DNA from: Asterella californica
Lineage: Eukaryota; Streptophyta; Marchantiopsida; Marchantiales; Aytoniaceae
Assembly: GCA_036924285.1 (NCBI GenBank)
Contig: JAYKYS010000016.1
Span: forward strand, 6,076,001-6,140,000
Reading direction: 5' to 3'
Length of the DNA stretch: 64,000 bases
Notes under the pieces: model-generated
The model's input: the letters and a program-made list of their open reading frames with translations, nothing else
Database searches by the model: none
What the model was told of the DNA's origin: nothing
Shown: positions 1 to 11,746 of the stretch, one piece after another
Numbering within the stretch: position 1 is the stretch's first letter
How the letters are laid out: every line of letters begins with the position of its first letter
Made by a program: the position numbers and the translations under genes

Positions 1-129
1 TTAAATTTTTTTTTAATATAAGATAATATTTATTAAAAATAAAATATTACTAAGAGTATTAAAATACAACTTGACTCGCACATGTTATCAACCAAATACA
101 AAAAGTTTTCCTCTCGAGACCCAACGATA

Positions 130-965
130 TGCATGCAACTTAGAGTTTTAACAAGAAAGAAGAGGACAAGAGTGAAGAGCAAAAAGAAAATCTTAAAGTG
201 CAATCTATCTGGAGTCCACACAAGGTAGAGCGATTATCAGACTTCTGAGGATCAAGATAAATAATTATTTACACAAATTGTTAAATCCTAAGTATTTTGA
301 AGTCTATACTTGTAGAGTTATACGTTTAGTCTAACCCCATGAGATAAATTTGAGAAAATATATTTTATGTATAAATAGTAATTGTTAAACACATGCCCAA
401 AGTGGTAGACAAAACCTATAAGTAAAGCATGTGAAACTTCACTTCAAGAGACATAAGACTTGCGTACAGTCCGATAAGATAAAAGTTTTTATTAGAAGTG
501 TAATTTATCAGTTAATTAAGATTAAGTGATAAATTTAAAAGCTTAACCAATGAGAAAGGTTAGGTGATAAACTAAAACGACCTTGCATATTCTGCTTTTT
601 CATCAAACGGTAAGGTGAATATGCATTCAACTTGGAGTTTAGGTTTTAAAACAAAGAAGATGACAAGCATGGAGAGCGGAAAGGTATAATAGGTCTAGAA
701 ATGATTTTAAGACTTATTCTTTAGATCAAGGCTAAATTAGATTCATGTCCATGAATTATTAATGTGAATTCTATAAGTATTAAGTTATAATTAAAGACTT
801 GTCTCATATGAAAAATACATTTATGTATAAATATTATGTTAGACGTATGCATCGATCCAAGATCCCAAGAGACATAAGATCGACAGATTATCCAATAAGA
901 GAAAATTGTTATCAGCGGTTTAATTTATCATCTCAACCTTTCTCGTCCAAAAGGTTAGAATAATA
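130..965. repeat. Diverged pair of AT-rich repeats with hairpins (copy 1)
   Basis: Two diverged subunits, roughly 130-525 and 620-965, share a series of landmarks in the same order: a purine-rich start with GACAAG, a run around TTTATGTATAAATA, AAGAGACATAAGA, and an end at AATTTATCA. Each is followed by an imperfect hairpin built on CCTTTCTC and GGTTAG. The same hairpin style recurs at several other places in the window, so this is probably an old LTR or non-autonomous element family. The duplicate lies at 5117-5952. Confidence 0.5.
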
Positions 966-984
966 TGTCTAATGCCGAAGGTCA

Positions 985-2424
985 TGTTGCTCATTGGAAG
1001 ATCATTCTTACATAATATGATCACGTGATCGAAGATAGACCAGGGAAGAAGTATACAAATGCCGATTTATTGTCGAGGACTTATGATGATGAGGGGGAAG
1101 AATCGTTTTATGATTCATTTTTAGACGAGCAAATGATGACCATCACAATCACTGATGAGATACCGGATGAGTACAAGAAAATCTAGAGTTTCTTCGCAGA
1201 TAGCTCTTCCCAAAAGGTATGCATACCCCAAAACATAACGCGTTGATCAAAAGATGTAAACTTTACACCATTGTGAAGAGAACTATGTTTCATCAAGGAG
1301 CTGTGGATTACTAAGGAGAATAGTTGGTCAAAAGGTGGCTTTCAAGCTAATGCACGAGTTTCACGATGACATTATTTGCGGATGTTACTTTGCTGGTAAG
1401 ATAACAGCCTTTTAGATTTTGGATGCGGATTATCATTGGAGAGGTATTTCCAAGGAGTGTTTAGACTATTGCAAAACTTGTGACGTAAGTCAAACATTTG
1501 CTCTAAAGTCTACTAGAACACCTCCGTTAAGACCGATTCCAATGTTAGGATCATTTGAGAAGTGGGGTATTGACTTTGTAGGTCTTCTTAATAAGACACC
1601 TCGAGGAAATAGATATATTGTAGTTGTCACTGACTACTATATCAAGTGGGTAGAGACTAGACCTTTGAAGGAGACTAATAAAACAGAAGTGGGTAGATTC
1701 ATATGAGAGAGAATCATCACAAGATTTGGATGTCCGTTAGAGTTGGTCTCTGCTAGAAGAGGAGAGTTTGTAAGGAGCATGACTATTGTTATGTTGCAAC
1801 ACTTTCTATCAAGCCACGAGTAACGATCTATACAAACCAAATGCTAATGATCTTGCGGAGAAGATCAATCTTCCACTTGGTATGATGCTCATCAAAGATG
1901 CTGGTGTTGAGACTACGAAACATACTTGGGATAAGAGACTACATGTCATCTTATGAGAGTACCGAATGACAACAAAGACTTTTAGTAGGTATTCCTCATT
2001 TTGACTTGTTTATGGAGTGGAGCCGAAGCTGCCGATCCAATTCAAATTGGATATTTTTCAAGGAGGAATTACGTCAAGAGGAGAATACGTTGTCAGATCA
2101 AAGAGGTCGAGGAGAGAATCCGTCTTCAGATCAAGGAGGGAGCAACTCATGAAGTTGGAAGAGACCCGAGCGGTAGCAATGATCCGGATGAAACAAGCTC
2201 AAGCGTATCAAAAAAAGAGTTATGACAAACGATTGGCAAGAGGAAGATACCACATTATCCATCTCCGACTTTTCATGTGTGGAGCAACTTCACATATACC
2301 TTCAGGAGTTGGGAGGAAGGAGATTCGATCCGGTCAATTATGACAAGTTGAAGTTGGTTCATCGACGAAAGTTCTCTCTTCACTCCGAGGACAAAGTAAA
2401 AATTTTATCCGGTGGTAAAATGTA
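985..2424 (+). pseudogene. Ty3/gypsy RNase H-integrase relic (copy 1)
   Basis: Translation in shifting frames reads as the C-terminal end of a gypsy Pol. First comes the end of the RNase H/tether region, with DRPGKKYTNADLLSR at about 1043-1078. Then comes the integrase zinc-binding finger (YHWRGI...CLDYCKTC, about 1430-1480), followed by the start of the integrase core with DFVGLLNKTPRGNRYIVVV (about 1570-1630) and KWVETRPLK. Later pieces such as RFGCPLELVSARRGEF sit around the second catalytic position, where the expected Asp is lost. The last segment, 2001-2424, ends in EDKVKILSGGKM before a stop. Many stops and frameshifts interrupt it, mostly C-to-T or G-to-A type, so it is dead. Its integrase is of a different lineage from the element at 57.8-64 kb. 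Confidence 0.8.
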
Positions 2425-3210
2425 ACGACTTATGTTACACACAGGAATTTTGTCTATAAGTAAGATATTTAGTTATAACTAAGTGTGGAGAATATTTATT
2501 TAGCGCTCCAATTTTAAGGAGTATCAAGTCAGCCATGACTAGCTAAAGTTAGTTATGGTTAAACTTCGTTGTACTTTTAGATAGAATTCCTATATTTTCT
2601 AAATAATGAGCACTACTATCTTGTCATCTTGTCTAAAATATAGAAAGGAGGTGGAAAATATCTCTTATCTCTTTTTTGACTTGATATTAGTAGTGGGCTA
2701 GAGTTATTGATTTCGTGGACATTAAAAACAAAAAGAAATTCAACATGTAACATTTTTAGTGTGTCATAGTGTAGAAGAGATGGAAATTCGAGAGTTCTTG
2801 AAAATATTCTAGAATCCTTCTAGAAGTTGTTGACTTTCAAAGAATAAGCCTATGTGGAAAAGGTAAGAAGCTCATGTGATTAATGCTTTTATCTTAAGTA
2901 ATATTTTAATAAAATATGGTAAAAATAGTTAAAGTTGAGTTATCACAGAGTACCAAAATAAAAACATAGAATGTATAAATAGAGGAGTAGATAAGAGCTC
3001 ATCATCTTTATTTTTACATTGTCGTAATGACATTTGAACAATATAGAGAGAGTGTAAGATTTTAGAAGATGAGAACTTGAGAGATGTCGTTAGAATGAAG
3101 AATTTTTGAACTTATGGGTGTGTGAAGGATTGAACTTAGCATTTTTTCCTCAAGTTAATGGTGTGCTTCCATCAAATTCATCAAGGGTGAGCTCTAAGTG
3201 AGAGACAGAC
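2425..3210 (+). repeat. Probable 3' LTR of the gypsy relic (copy 1)
   Basis: Directly after the integrase stop codon comes TGTAACGACTTATGTTACAC, a plausible LTR start with TG. The block contains a TATA box at 2974-2981 and A/T-rich promoter-like DNA, then sequence resembling a leader. The right boundary is uncertain; a CA before about 3210-3225 is one candidate. No second LTR is present to prove the ends. The unit then passes straight into the protease relic of a different gypsy family. Confidence 0.4.
2974..2981 (+). promoter_or_regulatory. TATA box in LTR-like block (copy 1)
   Basis: TATAAATA followed by GAGGAG and, about 30 bases on, a pyrimidine-rich stretch. It fits an LTR promoter. The call rests on the motif and its position after the integrase relic. 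Confidence 0.4.
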
Positions 3211-3292
3211 TCGACATGTTGCAGATTGCTCGATAGCTATCGTGGAGATTGAGAGATTGGGGTAGTTGATAGATAAGACCGTTGAGGGTTAT

Positions 3293-3867
3293 AGTCCATG
3301 GAGTCAAGGATCAAGATGGCTTGACCAGTGGTACTTGGCAAGCGGTGACTGCTAGGTTAGATGAGTTACTAGCTAGGCCGGCGATTGATTGTGCTGGTTA
3401 TCTGGTTGTTGGACAACAAAGTGATATCTTCTGTTTGGTGGCACCTTCAGGGAAGGTGTATCCGTCACAGAAAGTCTTGTTAGACTGTGGAGTCCAGCCG
3501 TTGACGTTGGAGAAGACAACGTGCATTAGTTTGAGCATGAGGAAGTCCGAGGTGGAAAGATGTCGTTCCAGCTGTAGATATCTCTAGGGGGATCAGAGCA
3601 TACAACTCTACACATGACATGCGAGATGCTGACGATAAGAGTTCGACCAGATCATCCCACGAATGGCTCTATGATGAGGACCAAGGCCATCATTATGATC
3701 ATAGAATCTTATGACGTATTGGTTGGAGATACTGTGTTATATCTTATGAGATTCGTGATCGATTATTGGACAGAGAAAACATCTTGTAGACCAGGTTGGC
3801 AGTCCGGTGAGAGACGAGTGAGCCACTTACTAGTGCGGTTCAGTGTTAGAGTTGGGACGCTTTAGTT
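3293..3867 (+). pseudogene. Protease-region relic of the MTase-type gypsy family (copy 1)
   Basis: The 575 bases match 59618-60192 of the intact Gag-protease ORF at the right of the window. They cover TSGTWQA, the linker, LVAPSGKVY, the protease active-site region (LLDCGVQP where the intact copy has LLDSGAQP, so the catalytic DSG became DCG), and RPDHPT...SYDVLVG...FVIDYW. Stops interrupt it after about 3586 and 3865. Homology starts at the codons MESR and stops at GTTGGGACG, just before the part of the intact element that leads into the methyltransferase domain. Right of the break is unrelated AT-rich DNA with a hairpin. Confidence 0.8.
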
Positions 3868-4409
3868 CAGTCTAAGAGTCTACAACTAAAGCGCATCAAT
3901 TCATACCTAACTCTTTTGGCTAGGAAGATGAAAGAATAAATTAATCGAAAGTATATTCTTCATCCATGTACACTTAGAAGGTTCCTCTCTCACCAAGTTC
4001 AGGAATATATTTGAAATCATTTCCAAGTGAGATAAAAAATAAAAATAAAAAATAAAAATAAAAATCTAACATTTTTAAAAATATACATCCAAAGTGACCT
4101 CTGCAAGGACCAAGCAAAAACAGATCAAATCTGGGTATAAAATCGTTTGTAGCGGGCGTGACGCTTACCTTATGAAAAATAGTTCTCTAAATATGTTGTG
4201 GTCGTAAGACAATTTGGATTATAACCTTTCCTATAACTTTTAAATATAAATTTCTTTGTATATATCTCACGGTTCCAGAGATAAGTTAAGTTATACACTG
4301 GGATGCAGACTTCCACAAAAGCACTATCCTTAAACGCGACGCCAAATGTTCCTACTCCAACATAAGCAACTCCCTCCTTACTTCATACGTTCACATCCGA
4401 AAGCAAGAA

Positions 4410-4571
4410 GCGTCTGTAGTCCAGTGTATTTGGAAGTCGCTTCAGTGGGAAAGGATTCGAGGTCGAATCCCACTCGACGCTTGGCAATGACGAAACCAGC
4501 CACCTGGTTGCACCTGTGCAGCTTGTCCTCTGTCCCTCGGAGAGAATAGGCCAACTAGCCATACTTTTTTC
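4410..4571 (+). repeat. tRNA-derived SINE candidate (copy 1)
   Basis: Bases 4410-4480 (71 nt, tRNA length) start GCGTCTGTAGTCC, very like a plant tRNA-Gly start. They contain an A-box-like TAGTCCAGTG, a B-box-like GGTCGAATCC, and a 3' end GACGC that pairs with the 5' GCGTC. The T-arm carries extra bases, so this is not a functional tRNA. A tRNA-unrelated body of about 85 bases follows and ends in TTTTTT at 4565-4570, a Pol III terminator. Head, body and T-run together fit a short retroposon. Confidence 0.45.
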
Positions 4572-4576
4572 TTGGA

Positions 4577-4987
4577 TAGAAGCATAACTCAAACATTACT
4601 TCACACACTTTGAACACAAATAAAGAAAACAGTTATCTAGACTCTTTATCGAGTTTATCAAACTCATTCAAATATGTAACATCCATCATAAATATGTAGT
4701 TTATGATGACTATTTTTATATTGTAGTAATAATTCGTACTTATGACATAACCACTGCATTTAATAAACTCTAATTAAATATATTAAAAGTATTTTCAGAT
4801 GTTCTCACATGGTTCATATATTACACACTCTGTGTCTCAGACTCTTGTTCACTAAGTGATTTTGATATAAACATATGTAATGTAAATAAAGTAATTTTAT
4901 CAATTTTTAGTAAAATTTAAAACTCAATGGAACTGAAATAGACTAGTTTTAATTGTAAATAAATTTTAAAGTAAAAAATATAGTTTT
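4577..4987. other. Spacer between the two 4.57-kb copies
   Basis: About 410 bases of AT-rich DNA separate the two copies. No ORF, RNA gene or recognisable transposon domain is visible. The first 26 bases share a short patch with 9577-9593; the rest has no counterpart after copy 2. Confidence 0.7.
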
Positions 4988-5971
4988 TTAAATTTTTTTT
5001 TAATATAAGATAATATTTATTAAAAATAAAATATTACTAAGAGTATTAAAATACAACTTGACTCGCACATGTTATCAACCAAATACAAAAAGTTTTCCTC
5101 TCGAGACCCAACGATATGCATGCAACTTAGAGTTTTAACAAGAAAGAAGAGGACAAGAGTGAAGAGCAAAAAGAAAATCTTAAAGTGCAATCTATCTGGA
5201 GTCCACACAAGGTAGAGCGATTATCAGACTTCTGAGGATCAAGATAAATAATTATTTACACAAATTGTTAAATCCTAAGTATTTTGAAGTCTATACTTGT
5301 AGAGTTATACGTTTAGTCTAACCCCATGAGATAAATTTGAGAAAATATATTTTATGTATAAATAGTAATTGTTAAACACATGCCCAAAGTGGTAGACAAA
5401 ACCTATAAGTAAAGCATGTGAAACTTCACTTCAAGAGACATAAGACTTGCGTACAGTCCGATAAGATAAAAGTTTTTATTAGAAGTGTAATTTATCAGTT
5501 AATTAAGATTAAGTGATAAATTTAAAAGCTTAACCAATGAGAAAGGTTAGGTGATAAACTAAAACGACCTTGCATATTCTGCTTTTTCATCAAACGGTAA
5601 GGTGAATATGCATTCAACTTGGAGTTTAGGTTTTAAAACAAAGAAGATGACAAGCATGGAGAGCGGAAAGGTATAATAGGTCTAGAAATGATTTTAAGAC
5701 TTATTCTTTAGATCAAGGCTAAATTAGATTCATGTCCATGAATTATTAATGTGAATTCTATAAGTATTAAGTTATAATTAAAGACTTGTCTCATATGAAA
5801 AATACATTTATGTATAAATATTATGTTAGACGTATGCATCGATCCAAGATCCCAAGAGACATAAGATCGACAGATTATCCAATAAGAGAAAATTGTTATC
5901 AGCGGTTTAATTTATCATCTCAACCTTTCTCGTCCAAAAGGTTAGAATAATATGTCTAATGCCGAAGGTCA

Positions 5972-7411
5972 TGTTGCTCATTGGAAGATCATTCTTACAT
6001 AATATGATCACGTGATCGAAGATAGACCAGGGAAGAAGTATACAAATGCCGATTTATTGTCGAGGACTTATGATGATGAGGGGGAAGAATCGTTTTATGA
6101 TTCATTTTTAGACGAGCAAATGATGACCATCACAATCACTGATGAGATACCGGATGAGTACAAGAAAATCTAGAGTTTCTTCGCAGATAGCTCTTCCCAA
6201 AAGGTATGCATACCCCAAAACATAACGCGTTGATCAAAAGATGTAAACTTTACACCATTGTGAAGAGAACTATGTTTCATCAAGGAGCTGTGGATTACTA
6301 AGGAGAATAGTTGGTCAAAAGGTGGCTTTCAAGCTAATGCACGAGTTTCACGATGACATTATTTGCGGATGTTACTTTGCTGGTAAGATAACAGCCTTTT
6401 AGATTTTGGATGCGGATTATCATTGGAGAGGTATTTCCAAGGAGTGTTTAGACTATTGCAAAACTTGTGACGTAAGTCAAACATTTGCTCTAAAGTCTAC
6501 TAGAACACCTCCGTTAAGACCGATTCCAATGTTAGGATCATTTGAGAAGTGGGGTATTGACTTTGTAGGTCTTCTTAATAAGACACCTCGAGGAAATAGA
6601 TATATTGTAGTTGTCACTGACTACTATATCAAGTGGGTAGAGACTAGACCTTTGAAGGAGACTAATAAAACAGAAGTGGGTAGATTCATATGAGAGAGAA
6701 TCATCACAAGATTTGGATGTCCGTTAGAGTTGGTCTCTGCTAGAAGAGGAGAGTTTGTAAGGAGCATGACTATTGTTATGTTGCAACACTTTCTATCAAG
6801 CCACGAGTAACGATCTATACAAACCAAATGCTAATGATCTTGCGGAGAAGATCAATCTTCCACTTGGTATGATGCTCATCAAAGATGCTGGTGTTGAGAC
6901 TACGAAACATACTTGGGATAAGAGACTACATGTCATCTTATGAGAGTACCGAATGACAACAAAGACTTTTAGTAGGTATTCCTCATTTTGACTTGTTTAT
7001 GGAGTGGAGCCGAAGCTGCCGATCCAATTCAAATTGGATATTTTTCAAGGAGGAATTACGTCAAGAGGAGAATACGTTGTCAGATCAAAGAGGTCGAGGA
7101 GAGAATCCGTCTTCAGATCAAGGAGGGAGCAACTCATGAAGTTGGAAGAGACCCGAGCGGTAGCAATGATCCGGATGAAACAAGCTCAAGCGTATCAAAA
7201 AAAGAGTTATGACAAACGATTGGCAAGAGGAAGATACCACATTATCCATCTCCGACTTTTCATGTGTGGAGCAACTTCACATATACCTTCAGGAGTTGGG
7301 AGGAAGGAGATTCGATCCGGTCAATTATGACAAGTTGAAGTTGGTTCATCGACGAAAGTTCTCTCTTCACTCCGAGGACAAAGTAAAAATTTTATCCGGT
7401 GGTAAAATGTA
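5972..7411 (+). pseudogene. Ty3/gypsy RNase H-integrase relic (copy 2)
   Basis: This is the duplicate of the relic at 985-2424, with the same zinc finger, the same DFVG core start at about 6557 and the same disabling stops. Because both copies share the lesions, the element decayed before the segment was duplicated. Confidence 0.8.
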
Positions 7412-8197
7412 ACGACTTATGTTACACACAGGAATTTTGTCTATAAGTAAGATATTTAGTTATAACTAAGTGTGGAGAATATTTATTTAGCGCTCCAATT
7501 TTAAGGAGTATCAAGTCAGCCATGACTAGCTAAAGTTAGTTATGGTTAAACTTCGTTGTACTTTTAGATAGAATTCCTATATTTTCTAAATAATGAGCAC
7601 TACTATCTTGTCATCTTGTCTAAAATATAGAAAGGAGGTGGAAAATATCTCTTATCTCTTTTTTGACTTGATATTAGTAGTGGGCTAGAGTTATTGATTT
7701 CGTGGACATTAAAAACAAAAAGAAATTCAACATGTAACATTTTTAGTGTGTCATAGTGTAGAAGAGATGGAAATTCGAGAGTTCTTGAAAATATTCTAGA
7801 ATCCTTCTAGAAGTTGTTGACTTTCAAAGAATAAGCCTATGTGGAAAAGGTAAGAAGCTCATGTGATTAATGCTTTTATCTTAAGTAATATTTTAATAAA
7901 ATATGGTAAAAATAGTTAAAGTTGAGTTATCACAGAGTACCAAAATAAAAACATAGAATGTATAAATAGAGGAGTAGATAAGAGCTCATCATCTTTATTT
8001 TTACATTGTCGTAATGACATTTGAACAATATAGAGAGAGTGTAAGATTTTAGAAGATGAGAACTTGAGAGATGTCGTTAGAATGAAGAATTTTTGAACTT
8101 ATGGGTGTGTGAAGGATTGAACTTAGCATTTTTTCCTCAAGTTAATGGTGTGCTTCCATCAAATTCATCAAGGGTGAGCTCTAAGTGAGAGACAGAC
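7412..8197 (+). repeat. Probable 3' LTR of the gypsy relic (copy 2)
   Basis: Duplicate of 2425-3210, with the same TG start and the same TATA box, here at 7961-7968. Confidence 0.4.
7961..7968 (+). promoter_or_regulatory. TATA box in LTR-like block (copy 2)
   Basis: Identical TATAAATA in the second copy of the unit, at the same distance from the integrase relic. Confidence 0.4.
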
Positions 8198-8279
8198 TCG
8201 ACATGTTGCAGATTGCTCGATAGCTATCGTGGAGATTGAGAGATTGGGGTAGTTGATAGATAAGACCGTTGAGGGTTAT

Positions 8280-8852
8280 AGTCCATGGAGTCAAGGATCA
8301 AGATGGCTACCAGTGGTACTTGGCAAGCGGTGACTGCTAGGTTAGATGAGTTACTAGCTAGGCCGGCGATTGATTGTGCTGGTTATCTGGTTGTTGGACA
8401 ACAAAGTGATATCTTCTGTTTGGTGGCACCTTCAGGGAAGGTGTATCCGTCACAGAAAGTCTTGTTAGACTGTGGAGTCCAGCCGTTGACGTTGGAGAAG
8501 ACAACGTGCATTAGTTTGAGCATGAGGAAGTCCGAGGTGGAAAGATGTCGTTCCAGCTGTAGATATCTCTAGGGGGATCAGAGCATACAACTCTACACAT
8601 GACATGCGAGATGCTGACGATAAGAGTTCGACCAGATCATCCCACGAATGGCTCTATGATGAGGACCAAGGCCATCATTATGATCATAGAATCTTATGAC
8701 GTATTGGTTGGAGATACTGTGTTATATCTTATGAGATTCGTGATCGATTATTGGACAGAGAAAACATCTTGTAGACCAGGTTGGCAGTCCGGTGAGAGAC
8801 GAGTGAGCCACTTACTAGTGCGGTTCAGTGTTAGAGTTGGGACGCTTTAGTT
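8280..8852 (+). pseudogene. Protease-region relic of the MTase-type gypsy family (copy 2)
   Basis: Duplicate of 3293-3867. It lacks the two-base insertion of copy 1, so MESRIKMATSGTWQA reads in one frame from 8285. The catalytic triad is also DCG here and the same stops follow. Confidence 0.8.
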
Positions 8853-9393
8853 CAGTCTAAGAGTCTACAACTAAAGCGCATCAATTCATACCTAACTCTT
8901 TTGGCTAGGAAGATGAAAGAATAAATTAATCGAAAGTATATTCTTCATCCATGTACACTTAGAAGGTTCCTCTCTCACCAAGTTCAGGAATATATTTGAA
9001 ATCATTTCCAAGTGAGATAAAAAATAAAAATAAAAATAAAAATAAAAATCTAACATTTTTAAAAATATACATCCAAAGTGACCTCTGCAAGGACCAAGCA
9101 AAAACAGATCAAATCTGGGTATAAAATCGTTTGTAGCGGGCGTGACGCTTACCTTATGAAAAATAGTTCTCTAAATATGTTGTGGTCGTAAGACAATTTG
9201 GATTATAACCTTTCCTATAACTTTTAAATATAAATTTCTTTGTATATATCTCACGGTTCCAGAGATAAGTTAAGTTATACACTGGGATGCAGACTTCCAC
9301 AAAAGCACTATCCTTAAACGCGACGCCAAATGTTCCTACTCCAACATAAGCAACTCCCTCCTTACTTCATACGTTCACATCCGAAAGCAAGAA

Positions 9394-9555
9394 GCGTCTG
9401 TAGTCCAGTGTATTTGGAAGTCGCTTCAGTGGGAAAGGATTCGAGGTCGAATCCCACTCGACGCTTGGCAATGACGAAACCAAACACCTGGTTGCACCTG
9501 TGCAGCTTGTCCTCTGTCCCTCGGAGAGAATAGGCCAACGAGCCATACTTTTTTC
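9394..9555 (+). repeat. tRNA-derived SINE candidate (copy 2)
   Basis: Copy of 4410-4571 with a few substitutions in the body. The tRNA-like head is 9394-9464 and the T-run is 9549-9554. The A-rich run just after the terminator differs from copy 1, which is where the two 4.57-kb units stop matching. Confidence 0.45.
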
Positions 9556-9599
9556 TTGAAAAAAAGGACACAGCAGAACTCAAACATTACTTCCATCTA

Positions 9600-11530
9600 G
9601 ACCCCACTCTGTCTCTTAATCATGAATGGTCTTCAATTCGGACCCTACTTCCCATAGCGCATGAGGCGAAAACTGTGCTGTGCGACAAGTTTTTTCACTG
9701 CAAAATATTACAAAATATTACATGTGCGAACCAGTCTTGGTACAAGCTGTTTTTTCAAAAAAACCAGTTGCAATTATCACATAAGTACTTGGCAACATAA
9801 GAAGTTCGTTTATTGGGTTCACTTTCAAAGAACCAAAGATTTTAGGTTGCCATGACTCTTGTGAGGGAGGATATTCACCTCATGTACACTTCAGTGTACA
9901 TGAGGTATATACATGAGGTGTATAATCTATATTCTAACTCTCTCGGCGGGAAGAGTTAGAATATAAATTAATGTCTACCCAGAATGACACGTATTGATAA
10001 TGAAAGTCTATGACTTATATCTCCAGGAACGCATCAGCCCGTTCTTCATTTATGGGTTTTTTTGGATGAGTTGGCTATTCCGAGACTGGTTAATATATTA
10101 TATTTATGAATTAATTTAATTTGCTATGATAACTTATTAGAAAAAGTTTTTAGAACACTTCCACGTTTTCTGATAAGAGAAAACAGAATTCACTGTACAA
10201 GTCCGTGGGGAAGGATATTAGGTTGTAACTGCACCATGCTTTTTGCGGACTGTTTATTTTCCACATGCTTGGACTTGATGATCGTTAATAAGACAGTCAC
10301 CGCAATGTGTTTAGTTTATTATTTCTCAGCTAGTCCTGATTCTTTCCACAGATTAGAGAATAATCTCAATACACCCTTTGGTTGTTTCTGAATTAACAAG
10401 TTTTCGTATTCATACATATCTCGCTTTGATAATATGAGAAGTTCTCTTCGGAGAAGAACTCTAAGATCCAAAAACAGAAATAGTTGCTATGCAACTAGTT
10501 TATTATCACAATAAATTACAATAAATCACACATGCGAAATAGCTTCAAGAGCGTTAGTTTTCTGAGAAGAATCTCGAAAAAGAAAAACTCAATAAACTTG
10601 GTGCTGTTATGACTTTAACCGTTAAACTCCCGGTGTCTCTCAAGATAAGATAGCCTTGGTAATGAATGGGTTGTCCCCGATTATCAACATACTTTTGGTG
10701 ATAATATTTTCTTGTAAGAATGGAATCTGTTATGTATCCGTTAGGGTTTAACTTAAAGCTCTCCAAGAGCTTTACACTTTGTGATTCATTTCAGATTTTA
10801 CACTCTGTGATTCACTTCACTATGTATTAGATGGTAATTTTACTTTAAGTTGTTCTGTAATTGTTATATATTAGTTTGACCTATAGTTGAGAGAGGAGTC
10901 AGATTTAACCCATAAATGAAAGAGTTCAGATGCGCATTTGAGAATACAAGTACGACAGCTTGCTGAATTAATCATTTAATTGACATAATTATTATCTAGC
11001 CTTCTCGGTTAGATAATAAATTAAGCTGGTTGCTCTCTTCCATCTTCAGATGGAAGAGGTGAAAAAATAAGCAAGCTTTCATAATAAGAATGAGAAGCAT
11101 GCTGATCCATCTTCTGTAAACTTTTGTTCCCTTTCGGTTACCAGAAAAGATTTAAGTTGTCGATAGAAATTATACACTAAGTTGTAAGGAAAAATTGAGT
11201 TGATCTATAGATATTAAATGATAGTTGGAACTACAGTCCGCGGAGAGTCCAAACATAACCCATAAGTGGAAAGTGGACCCACGAACCTTCGAGCCTACAT
11301 TTGCTGTAGTTTGCTAACGAATTACACTAACATTTTCTTTTTGAGGTGAATAATAAGCAAAATAAGCAAGCAAGAATTAGCATGGAAACGGAAAAAATCT
11401 GACAAATTACACAAAAGCAATGTAACGTCTTCTACTATCAAGAATGTTTGTCAATAAATTCCAAAATGGTTATCTTTTCTTCCCAAACTAGAGTAATGCG
11501 TCACGGCGTGTAACCACGGGAGAGCAGTTA
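9600..11530. other. Non-coding repeat-rich stretch
   Basis: No supported gene. It contains a perfect inverted repeat at 9877-9889 / 9894-9906 (13-base arms, 4-base loop), a hairpin around CTAACTCT...AGAGTTAG near 9932-9968, and another around ATTATCTAGCC...GGTTAGATAAT near 10990-11018. The latter two end in ATAAATTAA, the same pattern as hairpins at 28.5 and 33.2 kb. It is probably made of old LTR or non-autonomous fragments. Confidence 0.5.
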
Positions 11531-11746
11531 CATGCCAAAAGAGGATTACGTCTCAATGACAGATGTGATCACTACGGATCTGATACGAGATTTGATGACG
11601 ATACAAGTGATCACCAATCTTTCGAGATGAGTTACAAACATGACAAAAGAAGATTACGTCTCAATGACAAATGTGGTCACCACGGATCAGATACGAGATT
11701 TGGTGACGGTACAAGTGATCATCAATCTTTCGAGATGAGCTGCAAA
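11531..11746 (+). repeat. Tandem duplication, 108-bp unit x2
   Basis: CATGNCAAAAGARGATTACG starts at 11531 and again at 11639. The two units stay alignable through CGGATCNGATACGAGATTTG and TCTTTCGAGATGAG. Differences are scattered substitutions. No coding sense is seen. Confidence 0.85.

Larger units (their letters stand above)
1..4576. repeat. Segmental direct repeat, copy 1 (~4.57 kb)
   Basis: The first 4,576 bases recur almost unchanged at 4988-9560. The offset is 4,987 bases at the left, 4,985 after an indel near 3321, and 4,984 after a one-base difference in an A-rich run near 4050. Only a few substitutions are visible, for example near 4498-4500. The copy may extend left of the window. 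Both copies carry the same order of relics: hairpin-rich AT repeat, gypsy integrase relic, LTR-like block, protease relic, SINE candidate. Homology breaks at the end of the SINE candidate, apart from a 17-base match at 4586-4602 / 9577-9593. A recent tandem duplication or an assembly duplication both fit. Confidence 0.9.
4988..9560. repeat. Segmental direct repeat, copy 2 (~4.57 kb)
   Basis: This is the second copy of the 4.57-kb unit, nearly identical to 1-4576. It lacks two bases relative to copy 1 at about 8307, which restores the context of the protease relic to that of the intact element at 59.6 kb, so copy 2 is closer to the ancestral state there. It ends in the SINE candidate's tail, beyond which unique sequence follows. 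Confidence 0.9.

Noticed and set aside
4410..4480. Functional tRNA-Gly gene
   Set aside because: The T-arm has extra bases, the anticodon arm cannot be folded, and acceptor pairs 6-7 are weak. The attached body and T-run fit a retroposon better.
1..9560. The two 4.57-kb copies as LTRs of one giant element
   Set aside because: Each copy itself contains internal pol relics and an LTR-like block, and the 410-base spacer has no primer-binding site, polypurine tract or coding sequence.
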